A DNA stretch of 64,000 nt from CAVPHV01 sp963704825 (GCA_963704825.1 CAVPHV010000014.1:310001-374000), one strand, 5' to 3'. Counted from the first letter of the stretch, positions 34,439 through 43,681 are shown. Notes: a model not told the origin generated them from the sequence alone. Numbers and translations: made by a program.

Positions 34439-36637
34439 TCAGTCGCGGTCGATCGGCTCCAGTTCGCCGGCCCGGCGTCCGACCAGGAGGTGTGCGGTGA
34501 CCGGTTCCCCGCGCAAGTCGATGAGGTTGTCGATCTCCTCGACCACCCACTCGGTTCCGAGTTCCGTCACGGTGGTGTGATCCAGCAAGACCTGACCGTC
34601 GGCGGCGACTGAGTCGAGTGCCATAGCGACGCGGGGCGGATCGCCAAACACACCGTAGGTCAACTGAGTGGCCGACAGCAGCCCGGCGACAACCGGTCCG
34701 CTGGCGAGGGCGGCGTGATACGAGATGTCGGCCTCTGACTCCGCGGCTGCGGCCCTCACCAGGTCAAACGCCTCCAGCACGAATTGAGCCGCGGACCCCG
34801 CCGCCAGGTCGGGGCTGCCGAGCCCGGCCGCAAAGACGTGGTCGCTGCCCGCAGAGCGCACCCGCTCGATCCCCAAGCCGCGTGCGTGTGTTTCGAGATC
34901 GAGGGAGAGTGTGCTGCCAAGGTCGGTGGCCCAGGCGGCATCGACCCCTGCATCGTCCAAGGATCCGCTGATCGTGATGACGATGATCGTGGCGGTATCG
35001 GCCAAGTCCTCGAGATGGCGGTCACTGTCGCGGATCTGTTCTACGACTCGATCCGGCAACGCCGACTTGAGCAGCCTCGTCACCTCTTCGGCTTCGTCAT
35101 CGAGCGCCTGTTTCTGAGCTCGCAGATCGGCGGTGAAGGTGTTGATGCGGCGCGCGACGTCGCCGTATTCGTTGCGGCCCAGATCGGGGATTTCGACGTC
35201 GAGGTCTCCTCCGGCGATGCGAGCCGCGACCTCGACCGCCGGTTCGACGGGTCGGGTCATTCGATCGGCGAGGAGGAGGCCGAGGAGACCAACAATGGGC
35301 AGAAGGATGGCCGCCGCGATCAGCATGCGCCTCGTGTAGCGCGTGACCGCTTGGTTGGCCTCCGACCATTCGATTTCGGACACGACGGCCCAGGAGATGT
35401 CCTCGACGCCTACCGGCTCCGCCACGGTGAGGGTGCGCTGATCGAGGTAGTTGCGGGCCTGGCCGGCGAAGCTCTCCCCGTCGAATACGGCCCGCACCGG
35501 CCCCGTGTCGACCGGCTGGAGGAGCACCGTCGAGTCGAAGGCGGTGATGAACTCGCCGGTGTCTGCGGGGAAGCCGGCTGCCGCGAATTCCTGGAGGTAC
35601 TCGTCAGGGTCTTCGAGCCACAGTCGCGAGTCGGAACGCATGGTGAAGTCGCCGCCGACGATATAGCTCTCCCCGGTCTCGCCGAAACCGGTGTCGACCC
35701 ATTGCCGGCCGGCGGTCATCAAATCGTTGAGGGCGACGATGGGCACGGTTACTGCTATGGCGCCGATGGGTTCGCCGTCACTGCGGACCGCAGCGGCCGC
35801 AAACATCACTGGAGCCCCGGAGGTCGGGACGTAGAAGTCAAAATCGACGAGCACCGCTGATCCCAACGGCGCCGCCACCAAGTCCTCGGTGATCGCCCGA
35901 GCGAGCGCCCCGTCGCTGCTTGGGCCGGATTCGAGGTTCGTTCCCAGGTCGACCCGCTTCTCCACCGTGTGTACCACGGTCGCGGTGTTCAGATCGATGA
36001 GCAGGATGTCCCCGAAACCAAGAGTGTTTGCCAGCTCACGCATCCGTGGTTGGTGCTGCTCGTGGGCGACCCGGTAGGAAGACGTATCGCCCTCTGCGGT
36101 CACCAATTCATCGCGGTCTTCCGCTGGGAAGGGATTCTGAACGATGTAGTGATACTGGAGGTATTGGCCGGCGTCCGTCTGCGGCACCAGTTCGCTGAGA
36201 AGTGGCGGCTCCACTCCCTTGTCGGTGTATGTCGTGGCGACGTTGGCGCGGTAGTAGTCCTCCAGGGCTTCGCGCTGTGGCTGCTCGAGCAGATCGGGTG
36301 TGTCGAGTAGCTCTTGGAACGAGGCGGCGAAGGCAGCCAGCGCGCTCTCGACATCCGGGTCGCGGGCGAGGACGGCCACGGTGTCCTTGATCTCGGCTAG
36401 GCCGTCTCGTATGAGCCGAGCTCGCGCCTGGCCCTGCGTGCGCAACTGAACCTCGGCCTGATTCGAGAGCAACTCTCGCACTTGGAGGTAGTTGAGGACG
36501 CCCAGAATGGCTACGGACAACAACGAGACCGCGATCAGGACAAAGGCAACCTTGCCGCGGAGGCTATTGCGTCCTCCCCGCTTGCGGCCCTCGGAGTAAC
36601 GAGCCTCGGGGGTTGCCGTCGTGTCGTGCGGAGTCAT
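34439..36637 (-). CDS. Cache-like/HAMP/cyclase-homology membrane receptor (second of operon)
   Basis: 732 aa. Cytoplasmic N-terminus, TM1 (VAFVLIAVSLLSVAILGVLN, ~residues 32-52), a ~370-residue extracellular sensor of double-Cache type (AAAAVRSDGEPIGAIAVTVP, TGESYIVGGDFTMRSDSRLW), TM2 (MLIAAAILLPIVGLLGLLLA), HAMP, then a class III cyclase homology domain (about 560-710). Expected catalytic residues look lost: the first metal Asp position reads VITISGSL, the second GSDHVF, and the N/R motif reads GDPPRVAMAL. It may therefore bind a ligand or signal without making cNMP. ATG 36637 overlaps the MscS gene by 4 nt (ATGA), so it is translationally coupled. Confidence 0.82.
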   Translation of the reverse strand: MTPHDTTATPEARYSEGRKRGGRNSLRGKVAFVLIAVSLLSVAILGVLNYLQVRELLSNQAEVQLRTQGQARARLIRDGLAEIKDTVAVLARDPDVESALAAFAASFQELLDTPDLLEQPQREALEDYYRANVATTYTDKGVEPPLLSELVPQTDAGQYLQYHYIVQNPFPAEDRDELVTAEGDTSSYRVAHEQHQPRMRELANTLGFGDILLIDLNTATVVHTVEKRVDLGTNLESGPSSDGALARAITEDLVAAPLGSAVLVDFDFYVPTSGAPVMFAAAAVRSDGEPIGAIAVTVPIVALNDLMTAGRQWVDTGFGETGESYIVGGDFTMRSDSRLWLEDPDEYLQEFAAAGFPADTGEFITAFDSTVLLQPVDTGPVRAVFDGESFAGQARNYLDQRTLTVAEPVGVEDISWAVVSEIEWSEANQAVTRYTRRMLIAAAILLPIVGLLGLLLADRMTRPVEPAVEVAARIAGGDLDVEIPDLGRNEYGDVARRINTFTADLRAQKQALDDEAEEVTRLLKSALPDRVVEQIRDSDRHLEDLADTATIIVITISGSLDDAGVDAAWATDLGSTLSLDLETHARGLGIERVRSAGSDHVFAAGLGSPDLAAGSAAQFVLEAFDLVRAAAAESEADISYHAALASGPVVAGLLSATQLTYGVFGDPPRVAMALDSVAADGQVLLDHTTVTELGTEWVVEEIDNLIDLRGEPVTAHLLVGRRAGELEPIDRD

Positions 36638-38142
36638 TCCGCCCCCGCTTCCATCGACGGTTCGGCCGACTCCGCCTGCTCCAGCTCTTGCGCCTCCAGC
36701 ATCCTCTTGAGGCGCCGCTCCCACGTCGCCGTCATACGGTTGAGGACGTTCGACAACTCCGGCGTGCGGCCGGCCACTTCGGCGGCTACCGACTCGTTCA
36801 CGATCACGACTTCGCAATCGGTGACGGCGATGACGCGGGGACGACGCGACCGATGAGCCGAGCTCGTCATCGCAGCGAAGACTTCGCCTGCCGCCAGATC
36901 GGCTATCTCCAGGACCGTGCCATCAGGGGCATCAACGACGATACGGGCCGCACCCGACCAGAGAACGAAGAGGTCGCGACGTTCGGTGCTGGAGTCGATG
37001 ATCACCTCATCGCGCGCAAAACGCACCGGCTCGGCGTCGGCGGCAAGTCGGCCGAGGTCGTCTTCGTTGAGCTGGTCGAGCAACGGCGAGAGCCGGAGCC
37101 TGCGGCGGACTTCTGCCTTCCTGGGCTTGCTCTCCTCGCTGGTGCGGACTCCGTCGTACATGTAGAGGTCGAAGGCCGGGCTCGGCAGCGGCACATCGTG
37201 ACGATGGGATTGGTACCAGACCAGCGACCCAAAATCGCTGAACACCCGCGGGGCATCGGCGAAATCATTGATCCACAGGTCGACCTCGTAGCCCATGAGC
37301 GGATCGTCGATCTGCACCACACGGACCGTCGGTGCCGGGTCTTCGAGGACCTTCGCGGTAGAGCGGGCGGCGTCGAGCAACATCTCCTTTGCCAACGTCG
37401 GAGGGTTCGAGTATGCGACCTGAACCGGCACGACGACGCGGTGCACGCGCTCCGGTTCGTAGTAGTTGGTGATGGTGGCCCCGGCCAGTTGTGCGTTGGG
37501 TACGACGAGGAGATCGCCGTCGCGGTTTCGAATGCGCGAGCTCCTCCAGTTGATGTCCTCAACCCGTCCCTCGATGTCACCTGAGTTGATCCAATCGCCC
37601 GGCTGGAACGGCTGATCGCTGAGGAGAAGCAGGCCCGAGGCGACGCCACTGAGAGTGTTTTGAAGCGCCAACGACACGATGAGTGATGTGACTCCGAGCG
37701 CCGCAAAGGCAGCCGAGAGATCAACTCCCCAGACTTCCTCGAGCAGAAACCAACCGGCGACGACGATGAGCAGTACTCGAGGCAGGGCCAGCAGGATCCG
37801 CGGCAGGCCGGTGCGGTCGTCTTCCTGAGACCTCGTCTCGAATCGGGCCACCAGGATGCGGATGACGACGATCCCAGCCGCACCGAGCGAGATGACGAGC
37901 GCCGTGCTGACGATGCGTACGATGAGGCGTGAGTCGGCGAGGTCGAGCATGCCACGCAGGAGGGCGAGCACGGCGAAGAGCGGGATGGTCCACACCCGCA
38001 GGATCGAGGCGACTCGTGTGAACGGCGAATCTCGTTGCCGTAGTCGCTCCTCGATTTCGCCTATGCCGATGAGGCTGATCGGCAGGACCAGCACGATCAC
38101 GATGGCCCAGACGGTTGCTTGATCGTCGAGAAGTGCGCTCAC
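36634..38142 (-). CDS. MscS-family channel with C-terminal cyclic-nucleotide-binding-type domain
   Basis: 502 aa. Several N-terminal TM helices precede the MscS pore/beta signature: AAFAALGVTSLIVSLALQNT, then GVASGLLLLSDQPFQPGDWI (about residues 155-195), then the beta domain VEDINWRSSRIRNRDGDLLV. Residues ~370-480 form a CAP-type cNMP-binding fold; the phosphate-binding cassette is loosely kept (LAAGEVFAAMTSSAHRSRRP with the Glu and Arg). This is the architecture of bacterial cyclic-nucleotide-gated MscS (bCNG) channels. GTG 38142 overlaps the upstream stop (GTGA), and its own stop overlaps the next start (ATGA). Confidence 0.9.
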   Translation of the reverse strand: MSALLDDQATVWAIVIVLVLPISLIGIGEIEERLRQRDSPFTRVASILRVWTIPLFAVLALLRGMLDLADSRLIVRIVSTALVISLGAAGIVVIRILVARFETRSQEDDRTGLPRILLALPRVLLIVVAGWFLLEEVWGVDLSAAFAALGVTSLIVSLALQNTLSGVASGLLLLSDQPFQPGDWINSGDIEGRVEDINWRSSRIRNRDGDLLVVPNAQLAGATITNYYEPERVHRVVVPVQVAYSNPPTLAKEMLLDAARSTAKVLEDPAPTVRVVQIDDPLMGYEVDLWINDFADAPRVFSDFGSLVWYQSHRHDVPLPSPAFDLYMYDGVRTSEESKPRKAEVRRRLRLSPLLDQLNEDDLGRLAADAEPVRFARDEVIIDSSTERRDLFVLWSGAARIVVDAPDGTVLEIADLAAGEVFAAMTSSAHRSRRPRVIAVTDCEVVIVNESVAAEVAGRTPELSNVLNRMTATWERRLKRMLEAQELEQAESAEPSMEAGAE

Positions 38143-40394
38143 GGTGTGGCACCCTTGGCGATCGTGTTCGGTTCCAGTTGCCACACGGCCGGCGCGGCTT
38201 CGGGGTCACCCCAGGGGGCGAGGGTTTCGTCGGCCGGGAGCATTTGCTTGGTGGAATCGGCGACCAGGATCTGTCCCGGATCTGCCGACCTGGCCAGGAA
38301 CGTGGCAGCGTCGACGGTCTCCCCCCACAGGTCATACACCAGGCGCGAACTGCCGGCCAGACCGAGCGTCACCGGCCCGCTTCTGATGCCCGCTGCAACC
38401 GACAGTTTGAGGTCGAATTCCTCGTCGAGCCGTCGAACGGCCTCACGGGCCTCCAGGGCGAAGGCGGTGGCCCGTGGTGCATGGTCGAGGAACCACTGGC
38501 TCAACCCACAACCTGCGTAGTACGCGTCCCCCACCAGCTTGGCTCGCTCGACCCCGTGCTTGGCACCCAAAGAGTCGAGTTCCTCGATCACGCGGTCGAG
38601 AGACTCACGGCTCTGTTCGAGCGGGCGGTTCGCCAGCGCGCCCAACCCGCCAAGAGCGAGTACCACCACGGTGGCATTGGGTACGTGGTCCATCACGTCG
38701 AGATCTCCCGCCTCGATCCGGGAAGCGATAGGTGGTGGGAGCAAGCTGCGGACGGTGTCGACTCGCTCGGCGACGGCAGCAGCCAGTTCATCTTGGCGAG
38801 TTGTGGACACGTCGATCATGCGGTCGAGGTTCGCGGCGAGAGTCTTGAATTCGGTGGGGCTGCGCTTCGGAATGTCAACCGGTTCGGCCGGTTCATTCTC
38901 GTGGATCCGGCGGAGCCGTTCGCTGATGTCGCGGATGGGCCGGAACATGGTGCGTGCCCAACCGACGGTAGCGAACGTGATGAAGACAACGAACAAGGCG
39001 ACGGCGATGAGCCCGGCGCGGCGGAAGTCGTCAAGGGGTTCGTTCAGTTCGCTGGTATCAACCGAGGTCACGACCAGCCAGTCAAGACCTTCGATGTCGA
39101 CCGCCTCGGCTGCAAAGACGACGTCGGCTCCGGTGAACTTGGTTCCGTCACGCAACTCGTCTGTGCTGTCGCCGAGGGCGGCGACGGTGTCGGGTGAAGC
39201 CACCCGCTGGTAGAGGATGGTGGTGTCGGTCGCCGCGATGGCATTCAACTCCGACGACGTGACACTCCCAGCGGTTTCGACCGCGGCGAGATATTCCTCC
39301 GGATCTTCGACGTAGAGGCGCGCCACCGACCTCATCCGGCCGTCTCGGCCGATCAGGAAAGTCTCTCCAGTCTGCCCGAAGCCTTGGTTCTCCCAGTCAC
39401 CGTCGAAGGTCATGATGCCATCGATCTCGTCGACCGGCATCTTGATGGCGAGGATGCCGACCAACGTGTCACCCTCGAAGATGGGACTGGCGAAGAACCC
39501 GACGGGTTCTGCCAGATCGGGCGCATAGGATGCGAGATCAGCAACGGACACCGTCCCGCGTTGCGGATTGTTGGCGACGGAGCGAACCAGGGACGCCAAG
39601 GTTGTCCCACTGTGTGGGCCTGCGTTGAGGTCGGTGGCGAAGTCCACGCCCTTGGCGGTGGAGTACACGATGGCCCCACCATCGGGCGCCACGAGGTAGA
39701 GGTCTTCGAAGCCAAACCGGTCGGCGAGAGCCAAGAAGTCAGGATGGAATTCCTTGTGAACCTCGGTCCATTCGCTCCCGTCCTCGGCGTCGTCAATCGC
39801 ACTTCGGTCTGCCGGGTCGCTCCATGGTGCGACGTAGGCGTTCTGGAGGTACATTCCCGCGTCGGTCAAGGGCATCATTTCTCGCCACGGCACGGCAATG
39901 CCAACCGCCTCCTCCAGCGACGGAACGAAGTCGTCGCGATAGTACGTTGCCACGGCCGTGGTCGCAGCGTCGGCGCTGGCGGCGACGTTCAGCGCCTGGT
40001 AGGTCTCTCCAAAGCGCTTGGCGGCATCGGCGGCCAACGAACCCGTGGCGATTGTCTCGACGCGGCCTTCCAGCGTCCTGAAGTATCGCTCGATCTGGTC
40101 TGCTTGGAGCGATCGGCCCGTGATGAGCCGAGTGGTGGACAGCTCGTCGCCGAGGCGGCTGCCGTACGTGAGGCTGACGATCGAGGCAACGATGAGCGAC
40201 GAAATCGTCACCCCCAACACCGCTAGTGCCAGCCAACTCGCCATCGAGGTATTGCGAAAACGTCTGCCGAATCCCCGGCGCGGCTCTTTCTGCCCCTTCT
40301 GTCTTAGTGGCTCGACCGCCGCAGGGTCAGCCTCAGTGAGATCCGACGGTGCGGCCTTGTCTGCGGTTTCGGAGGTCACTTGCTGTGGGTCCAT
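38139..40394 (-). CDS. Cache-like/HAMP/cyclase-homology membrane receptor (first of operon)
   Basis: 751 aa with the same layout as the receptor at 34.4 kb: acidic cytoplasmic N-terminus, TM1 (LALAVLGVTISSLIVASIVS), an extracellular double-Cache-like sensor (SPIFEGDTLVGILAIKMPVD, GETFLIGRDGRMRSVARLYV), TM2 near residue 465, HAMP, linker and cyclase homology domain (~570-720; LVGDAYYAGCG, GIRSGPVTLGLAGSSRLVYD, LWGETVDAATFL). The GD metal site is kept, but the first Asp is replaced (VVLALGGLGA) and the N/R transition-state motif reads VDAATFL, so cyclase activity is doubtful. First gene of the coupled receptor-channel-receptor operon. Confidence 0.82.
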   Translation of the reverse strand: MDPQQVTSETADKAAPSDLTEADPAAVEPLRQKGQKEPRRGFGRRFRNTSMASWLALAVLGVTISSLIVASIVSLTYGSRLGDELSTTRLITGRSLQADQIERYFRTLEGRVETIATGSLAADAAKRFGETYQALNVAASADAATTAVATYYRDDFVPSLEEAVGIAVPWREMMPLTDAGMYLQNAYVAPWSDPADRSAIDDAEDGSEWTEVHKEFHPDFLALADRFGFEDLYLVAPDGGAIVYSTAKGVDFATDLNAGPHSGTTLASLVRSVANNPQRGTVSVADLASYAPDLAEPVGFFASPIFEGDTLVGILAIKMPVDEIDGIMTFDGDWENQGFGQTGETFLIGRDGRMRSVARLYVEDPEEYLAAVETAGSVTSSELNAIAATDTTILYQRVASPDTVAALGDSTDELRDGTKFTGADVVFAAEAVDIEGLDWLVVTSVDTSELNEPLDDFRRAGLIAVALFVVFITFATVGWARTMFRPIRDISERLRRIHENEPAEPVDIPKRSPTEFKTLAANLDRMIDVSTTRQDELAAAVAERVDTVRSLLPPPIASRIEAGDLDVMDHVPNATVVVLALGGLGALANRPLEQSRESLDRVIEELDSLGAKHGVERAKLVGDAYYAGCGLSQWFLDHAPRATAFALEAREAVRRLDEEFDLKLSVAAGIRSGPVTLGLAGSSRLVYDLWGETVDAATFLARSADPGQILVADSTKQMLPADETLAPWGDPEAAPAVWQLEPNTIAKGATP

Positions 40395-40506
40395 GGTGTC
40401 TGCCGGGCGGTCGTCGGACGTCGAGCCAGGCTAGCGGGAAAGGCCTGTTTTGGAAGAGTCGGTATCGTGTGGCCACGGGGTCGCCGAACAACTAGGTGGT
40501 GATGTG

Positions 40507-40995
40507 GTGAGCGAGGAAAACGGAACGCTGGGCGACGGATCTGGCGGGGCTCCTTCATCGCCACGGAAGCGCAAACCGGCGAATCCGGCCAAGACGATGA
40601 ACACCGCCCTTCTGGTCTACATACTGATCAACCTGTTCTTTGCGCTGCCGCTGGTGATCGATCCCGAGCGGTTCTTCGATGTGATCGGTCTGACGCACCT
40701 GGAGTCCGCTGCCACCGGCGGCCTGCGTTGGGTTGGTGCCATGCTGCTGGCCTGGGCGGTTTCTGGGCTCTTTGTGTTGGCGAGACCCGGGGGACGGGGC
40801 ATCTTCGTGACGACGGGTGCGATGCAGTTGACCTTCGGCGCGGTTGCGCTGGTGTACAGCTGGATGGTGAGTGAGCAAGATTGGTCTACTCAGTACCACG
40901 CTCTGATGGTCGTGATCTCCATCGGTGGGGCCATCTACCTTTGGTGGGCGAGATTCACGGCACGATCCGTACTCCGGCACGAACCCGACGCGTAG
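40507..40995 (+). CDS. Membrane protein with four TM segments (DUF4345-like)
   Basis: 162 aa. After a ~38-residue charged, proline-containing cytoplasmic tail come four hydrophobic segments: NTALLVYILINLFFALPLVI, TGGLRWVGAMLLAWAVSGLF, GIFVTTGAMQLTFGAVALVY and ALMVVISIGGAIYLWWARF. The layout resembles small DUF4345-type proteins; function unknown. GTG 40507 is chosen because AGGTGG lies about 8 nt upstream; the frame is open to TTG 40450. It is divergent from the receptor operon. Confidence 0.65.
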   Translation: MSEENGTLGDGSGGAPSSPRKRKPANPAKTMNTALLVYILINLFFALPLVIDPERFFDVIGLTHLESAATGGLRWVGAMLLAWAVSGLFVLARPGGRGIFVTTGAMQLTFGAVALVYSWMVSEQDWSTQYHALMVVISIGGAIYLWWARFTARSVLRHEPDA

Positions 40996-41116
40996 TCGTC
41001 TTTGCGGCAATGCCGGTTCGGCGCTCGCTTCGTTCCCATCCGATGGGGCCGTTGGGCTGTGCCAATGGCGTTGTGAGGTGCGTAGAGTTGAGAGCGACGC
41101 CGGACCTCGGAGGTGC

Positions 41117-42271
41117 ATGTTGCTCACGCAGGAAACCGTCGATCGCATCAGGTTGTCTGATGGAGAAGGGCACCCGATTCTGTCGGTGTACCTCGGCCTT
41201 CGGCCCGGGGTAGGGGAGCTCCGATCGCTCTCGCCCCGACTCAAGGACTTGATGGCACCGGTGCGGGCCTCGGTCGAGGACCTTCCGCGAGATTCGGCTA
41301 TGTCCCTGCGCGCCGACATCGAGTCGGTGGCGGATTTGATCGACCAGATCTCCAGCGACCGGGGGCGGGGGGTCGCCCTGTTCCGTTGCTCGGCCGCCGG
41401 CATCGACGAGTACGTCAGTCTGCCCGGGCCGGTGCGCGACCGCGCCGTGACCGACTTCGATCCGTACCTGCGTCCGCTCGACGCAATGCTCGAGCACTAC
41501 CACAGTTACTGCGCCGTGGTCATCGACCGGCGCAAGGCGTCCATCTTCCGGTTCCGGATGGGCGAACTCGAGACGTGGGAGGAGATGGCCGAGGAGGAGG
41601 TACGCAAGCAGAACTACGGGGGCTTCTCGGGATACGAGGAGGGGAAGACCAGGAATCGAGCCGAGGAGATCGCCCATCGCCACTATCGCGACACGGCACA
41701 GCGACTACGTGAACTGGACCAGGAAGAGCCCTTCGACCTGCTCTTGGTAGGCGGGCCCGCCGACCATGTCGATGGGCTCACCGCGGCACTGGATCCGAGC
41801 ATTCGTTCGAAGCTGGCCGGCTCCTTCGCTATCGACCCAGGAACAATGACGCCTGCCGCGGTTCGTTCCCATTGTGAGGAACTGTCCGCCGCCTACGATC
41901 GGAGGCATGAGAGCGAGGTGGTGACCGGTCTGCTGGATCGGGCCGGCTCCAGCCCGCTGGCGGCGGTCGGGGTCGATCCCGTGCTTGGCGCCGTCAACCA
42001 GCGGGCCGTCGCCGAACTCGTGGTCCAGGGAACGAGCAGCACGCCAGGGCGACGGTGTAACGACTGTGGATGGTTGGTGGCCGGCAACGGCGCCCTGTGT
42101 CCGGCGTGTGGCGAGGGCATGAGGGCGGTGCCCGACCTGCTCGATGCCATGGCGTCGGCGGTCCGCAAGTCGGGGGGCTCGGTACAGAACGTCATCACGG
42201 AGACTCCGCTCATCACGTATGAGGTCGGTGCAGTGTTGCGCTATGCCGTGCCGCAGGTCGATCCGAAGTAG
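41117..42271 (+). CDS. Bacterial eRF1-like (baeRF/Vms1-type) protein
   Basis: 384 aa. The N-terminus ILSVYLGLRPGVGELRSLSP, the central eRF1 domain-2-like FRCSAAGIDEYVSLPGPVRD and YCAVVIDRRKASIFRFRMGE, the conserved loop QNYGGFSGYEEGKTRNRAEE and FDLLLVGGPADHVDGL match the bacterial archaeo-eukaryotic release-factor family. A C-terminal zinc ribbon is visible: CNDCGWLVAGNGALCPACG. Relatives are linked to ribosome rescue, hibernation or peptidyl-tRNA cleavage; the exact activity is unknown. ATG 41117 has GGAGG at 41109-41113; TTG 41120 is an alternative with better spacing. Confidence 0.8.
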   Translation: MLLTQETVDRIRLSDGEGHPILSVYLGLRPGVGELRSLSPRLKDLMAPVRASVEDLPRDSAMSLRADIESVADLIDQISSDRGRGVALFRCSAAGIDEYVSLPGPVRDRAVTDFDPYLRPLDAMLEHYHSYCAVVIDRRKASIFRFRMGELETWEEMAEEEVRKQNYGGFSGYEEGKTRNRAEEIAHRHYRDTAQRLRELDQEEPFDLLLVGGPADHVDGLTAALDPSIRSKLAGSFAIDPGTMTPAAVRSHCEELSAAYDRRHESEVVTGLLDRAGSSPLAAVGVDPVLGAVNQRAVAELVVQGTSSTPGRRCNDCGWLVAGNGALCPACGEGMRAVPDLLDAMASAVRKSGGSVQNVITETPLITYEVGAVLRYAVPQVDPK

Positions 42272-42303
42272 CCTCACGCCCTCGCATCGAACTCGGAGGC
42301 GTC

Positions 42304-42687
42304 TTGGACAGGATCGCGGCATTGATACTCGCGGCTGATGGCGGTGAGGCATTTGGCGGCCCCCTGGCGCTGGCGTCGTGGGGAGATACAACACTCGTTG
42401 AGCATTTTGTGGCGATCACTGCCCCACACGTTGACGTCGTCGTCGTGGTGCTTGGCGCCGACGCCGAGGCCGTTCTGGCCACTACCGATCTCGGGGAGGC
42501 CACTGTTGTCATCAACCCCGAGTGGGAACTCGGCCTCACGGCGTCGCTGCGGGTGGGTCTCGACCTGCTCACCCGCGACGGAGACGTTGACGCCGTGCTG
42601 GTGGTTGAAGGCGATCAGCCCCAACTCGACGCCGGGGTGGTCGCCGACGTGATCGGGCTCACCGCGAAACTCGGGCTTCCATCATGA
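42304..42687 (+). CDS. mocA: MocA-like molybdenum cofactor nucleotidyltransferase, N-terminal part
   Basis: 127 aa. Nucleotidyltransferase fold as in MocA/MobA: AALILAADGGEAFGGPLALA at the N-terminus (the usual R and K of the GxxxRxGxPK signature are replaced), VVVVLGADAEAVLA, the NPEWELGLTASLRVGLD segment and the metal motif VEGDQPQLD. It stops at TGA 42685 just after that motif, where MocA proteins normally continue. The rest of the family sequence follows in another frame from 42684. MocA adds CMP to molybdopterin for xanthine-dehydrogenase-type enzymes, such as the operon at 20-24 kb. The TTG start has GGAGG 4 nt upstream. Confidence 0.72.
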   Translation: MDRIAALILAADGGEAFGGPLALASWGDTTLVEHFVAITAPHVDVVVVVLGADAEAVLATTDLGEATVVINPEWELGLTASLRVGLDLLTRDGDVDAVLVVEGDQPQLDAGVVADVIGLTAKLGLPS

Positions 42688-42893
42688 TGCCGAAGTATCG
42701 CTACGCAAGAGGCGGGCCGATGGTGATCGCCCGCGAGCTTTGGCCGCGCGCGATCGGTCTCGCCAGCGAGGGGACGCTGGGTGCCTTGGTCAAGGCGCAT
42801 CCCGACTGGACGGACGAAGTCTGGATTGACCAGATTCCCCCGCACCGCGTCACGTCTTCCGCCGACCTCGCCGAGGTCGCCCCACGCCATTGA
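42684..42893 (+). CDS. MocA-like nucleotidyltransferase, C-terminal part (shifted frame)
   Basis: 69 aa. It continues the preceding reading frame after a -1 change: PKYRYARGGPMVIARELWPR, TLGALVKAHPDWTDEVWIDQ and VTSSADLAEVAP correspond to the MocA C-terminal half (the GhP..f...lwp segment and the terminal D.DT..D helix). It overlaps the N-terminal ORF by ATGA, so it could be a translationally coupled second chain, the product of a frameshift, or an artefact of one missing base. No separate SD is evident. Confidence 0.6.
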   Translation: MMPKYRYARGGPMVIARELWPRAIGLASEGTLGALVKAHPDWTDEVWIDQIPPHRVTSSADLAEVAPRH

Positions 42894-43022
42894 AGAGGCG
42901 GCCGCACGTCCGTTTGGCAGCGCCCGGGTCGCGCTGGGTAATCTCTCTGCGGGTCGGGGGTTGTGAGAGAGGCTGCCTCGCCAAGAGGGGCAGCTCCCAC
43001 ATCGACGATGAAAGGACGGGGC

Positions 43023-43427
43023 ATGGCGTCGATTGACACGATCGAGGGCATCGGTCACCGGCAAGCGACGAAGCTACGGAAAGCGCGGATCCGTACCACC
43101 GAGGCACTCCTCAAGACCGGGGGGACGAAGAAGGGTCGCAAGGCTATCGCCGACACCACCGACATCAGCGAGAAGCTGATCCTCGAATGGGTCAATCGGG
43201 CCGACCTGATGAGGGTCAAAGGCGTCGGGGAAGAGTATTCGGATCTGCTTGAGTCCGCCGGAGTCGACACCGTCAAGGAGTTGCGGCGTCGCAACTCTGC
43301 CAATCTCCTCAGCGCCATGGTCGAGGTCAACGACAAGAAGAAGCTGGTGCGTCGGCTCCCCACCGAGTCAATGGTGGAGCGCTGGGTGAACGACGCCAAA
43401 GATCTCGAGCCCCTCGTCACCTACTAG
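43023..43427 (+). CDS. DUF4332 (helix-hairpin-helix-like) protein
   Basis: 134 aa. Tandem HhH-type motifs: TIEGIGHRQATKLRKARIRT at the N-terminus and MRVKGVGEEYSDLLESAGVD in the middle, each with the G-I/V-G turn used to contact a nucleic-acid backbone, matching DUF4332. The C-terminal helix region (VERWVNDAKDLEPLVTY) is also typical. It may bind DNA non-specifically; function unproven. ATG 43023 fits the family start; ATG 43008 is an in-frame alternative. Confidence 0.85.
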   Translation: MASIDTIEGIGHRQATKLRKARIRTTEALLKTGGTKKGRKAIADTTDISEKLILEWVNRADLMRVKGVGEEYSDLLESAGVDTVKELRRRNSANLLSAMVEVNDKKKLVRRLPTESMVERWVNDAKDLEPLVTY

Positions 43428-43559
43428 TGGTGCGTTGCAGAAATCCTCGCCGTGTCTCTCCGGTCCTCGACGCCCCCGGCTTCGCCTTCCTCCTCGACAC
43501 GCCAGTGCAACTCGCGGGAGCCAGAGACCCCTCCTACATATAAGAGAGCCCCGGCTGTA

Positions 43560-43591
43560 GGAGAGCCCCGGCTGGCGCCGGGGCTCTCCTT
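43560..43591. terminator. Strong hairpin terminator between convergent genes
   Basis: A perfect 13-bp stem (GGAGAGCCCCGGC and its complement at 43577-43589) with a 4-nt loop, followed by TTGT. A partial copy of the left arm (GAGAGCCCCGGCTGTAG) precedes it at 43544. It separates the DUF4332 gene from the hbhA-like gene. Confidence 0.8.
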
Positions 43592-43681
43592 GTGGCCCGA
43601 AGGTGAAGCAGGAAGGGAGGGAGAGCTACTTCGTTGCCGCGCCGGGCGCGACCCTCCTGGCCAACATCTAGGTTGTCGTGG

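Noticed and set aside
43544..43591. Duplicated GAGAGCCCCGGC as a CRISPR-like repeat
   Set aside because: Only two partial copies forming part of a terminator; no spacer array.
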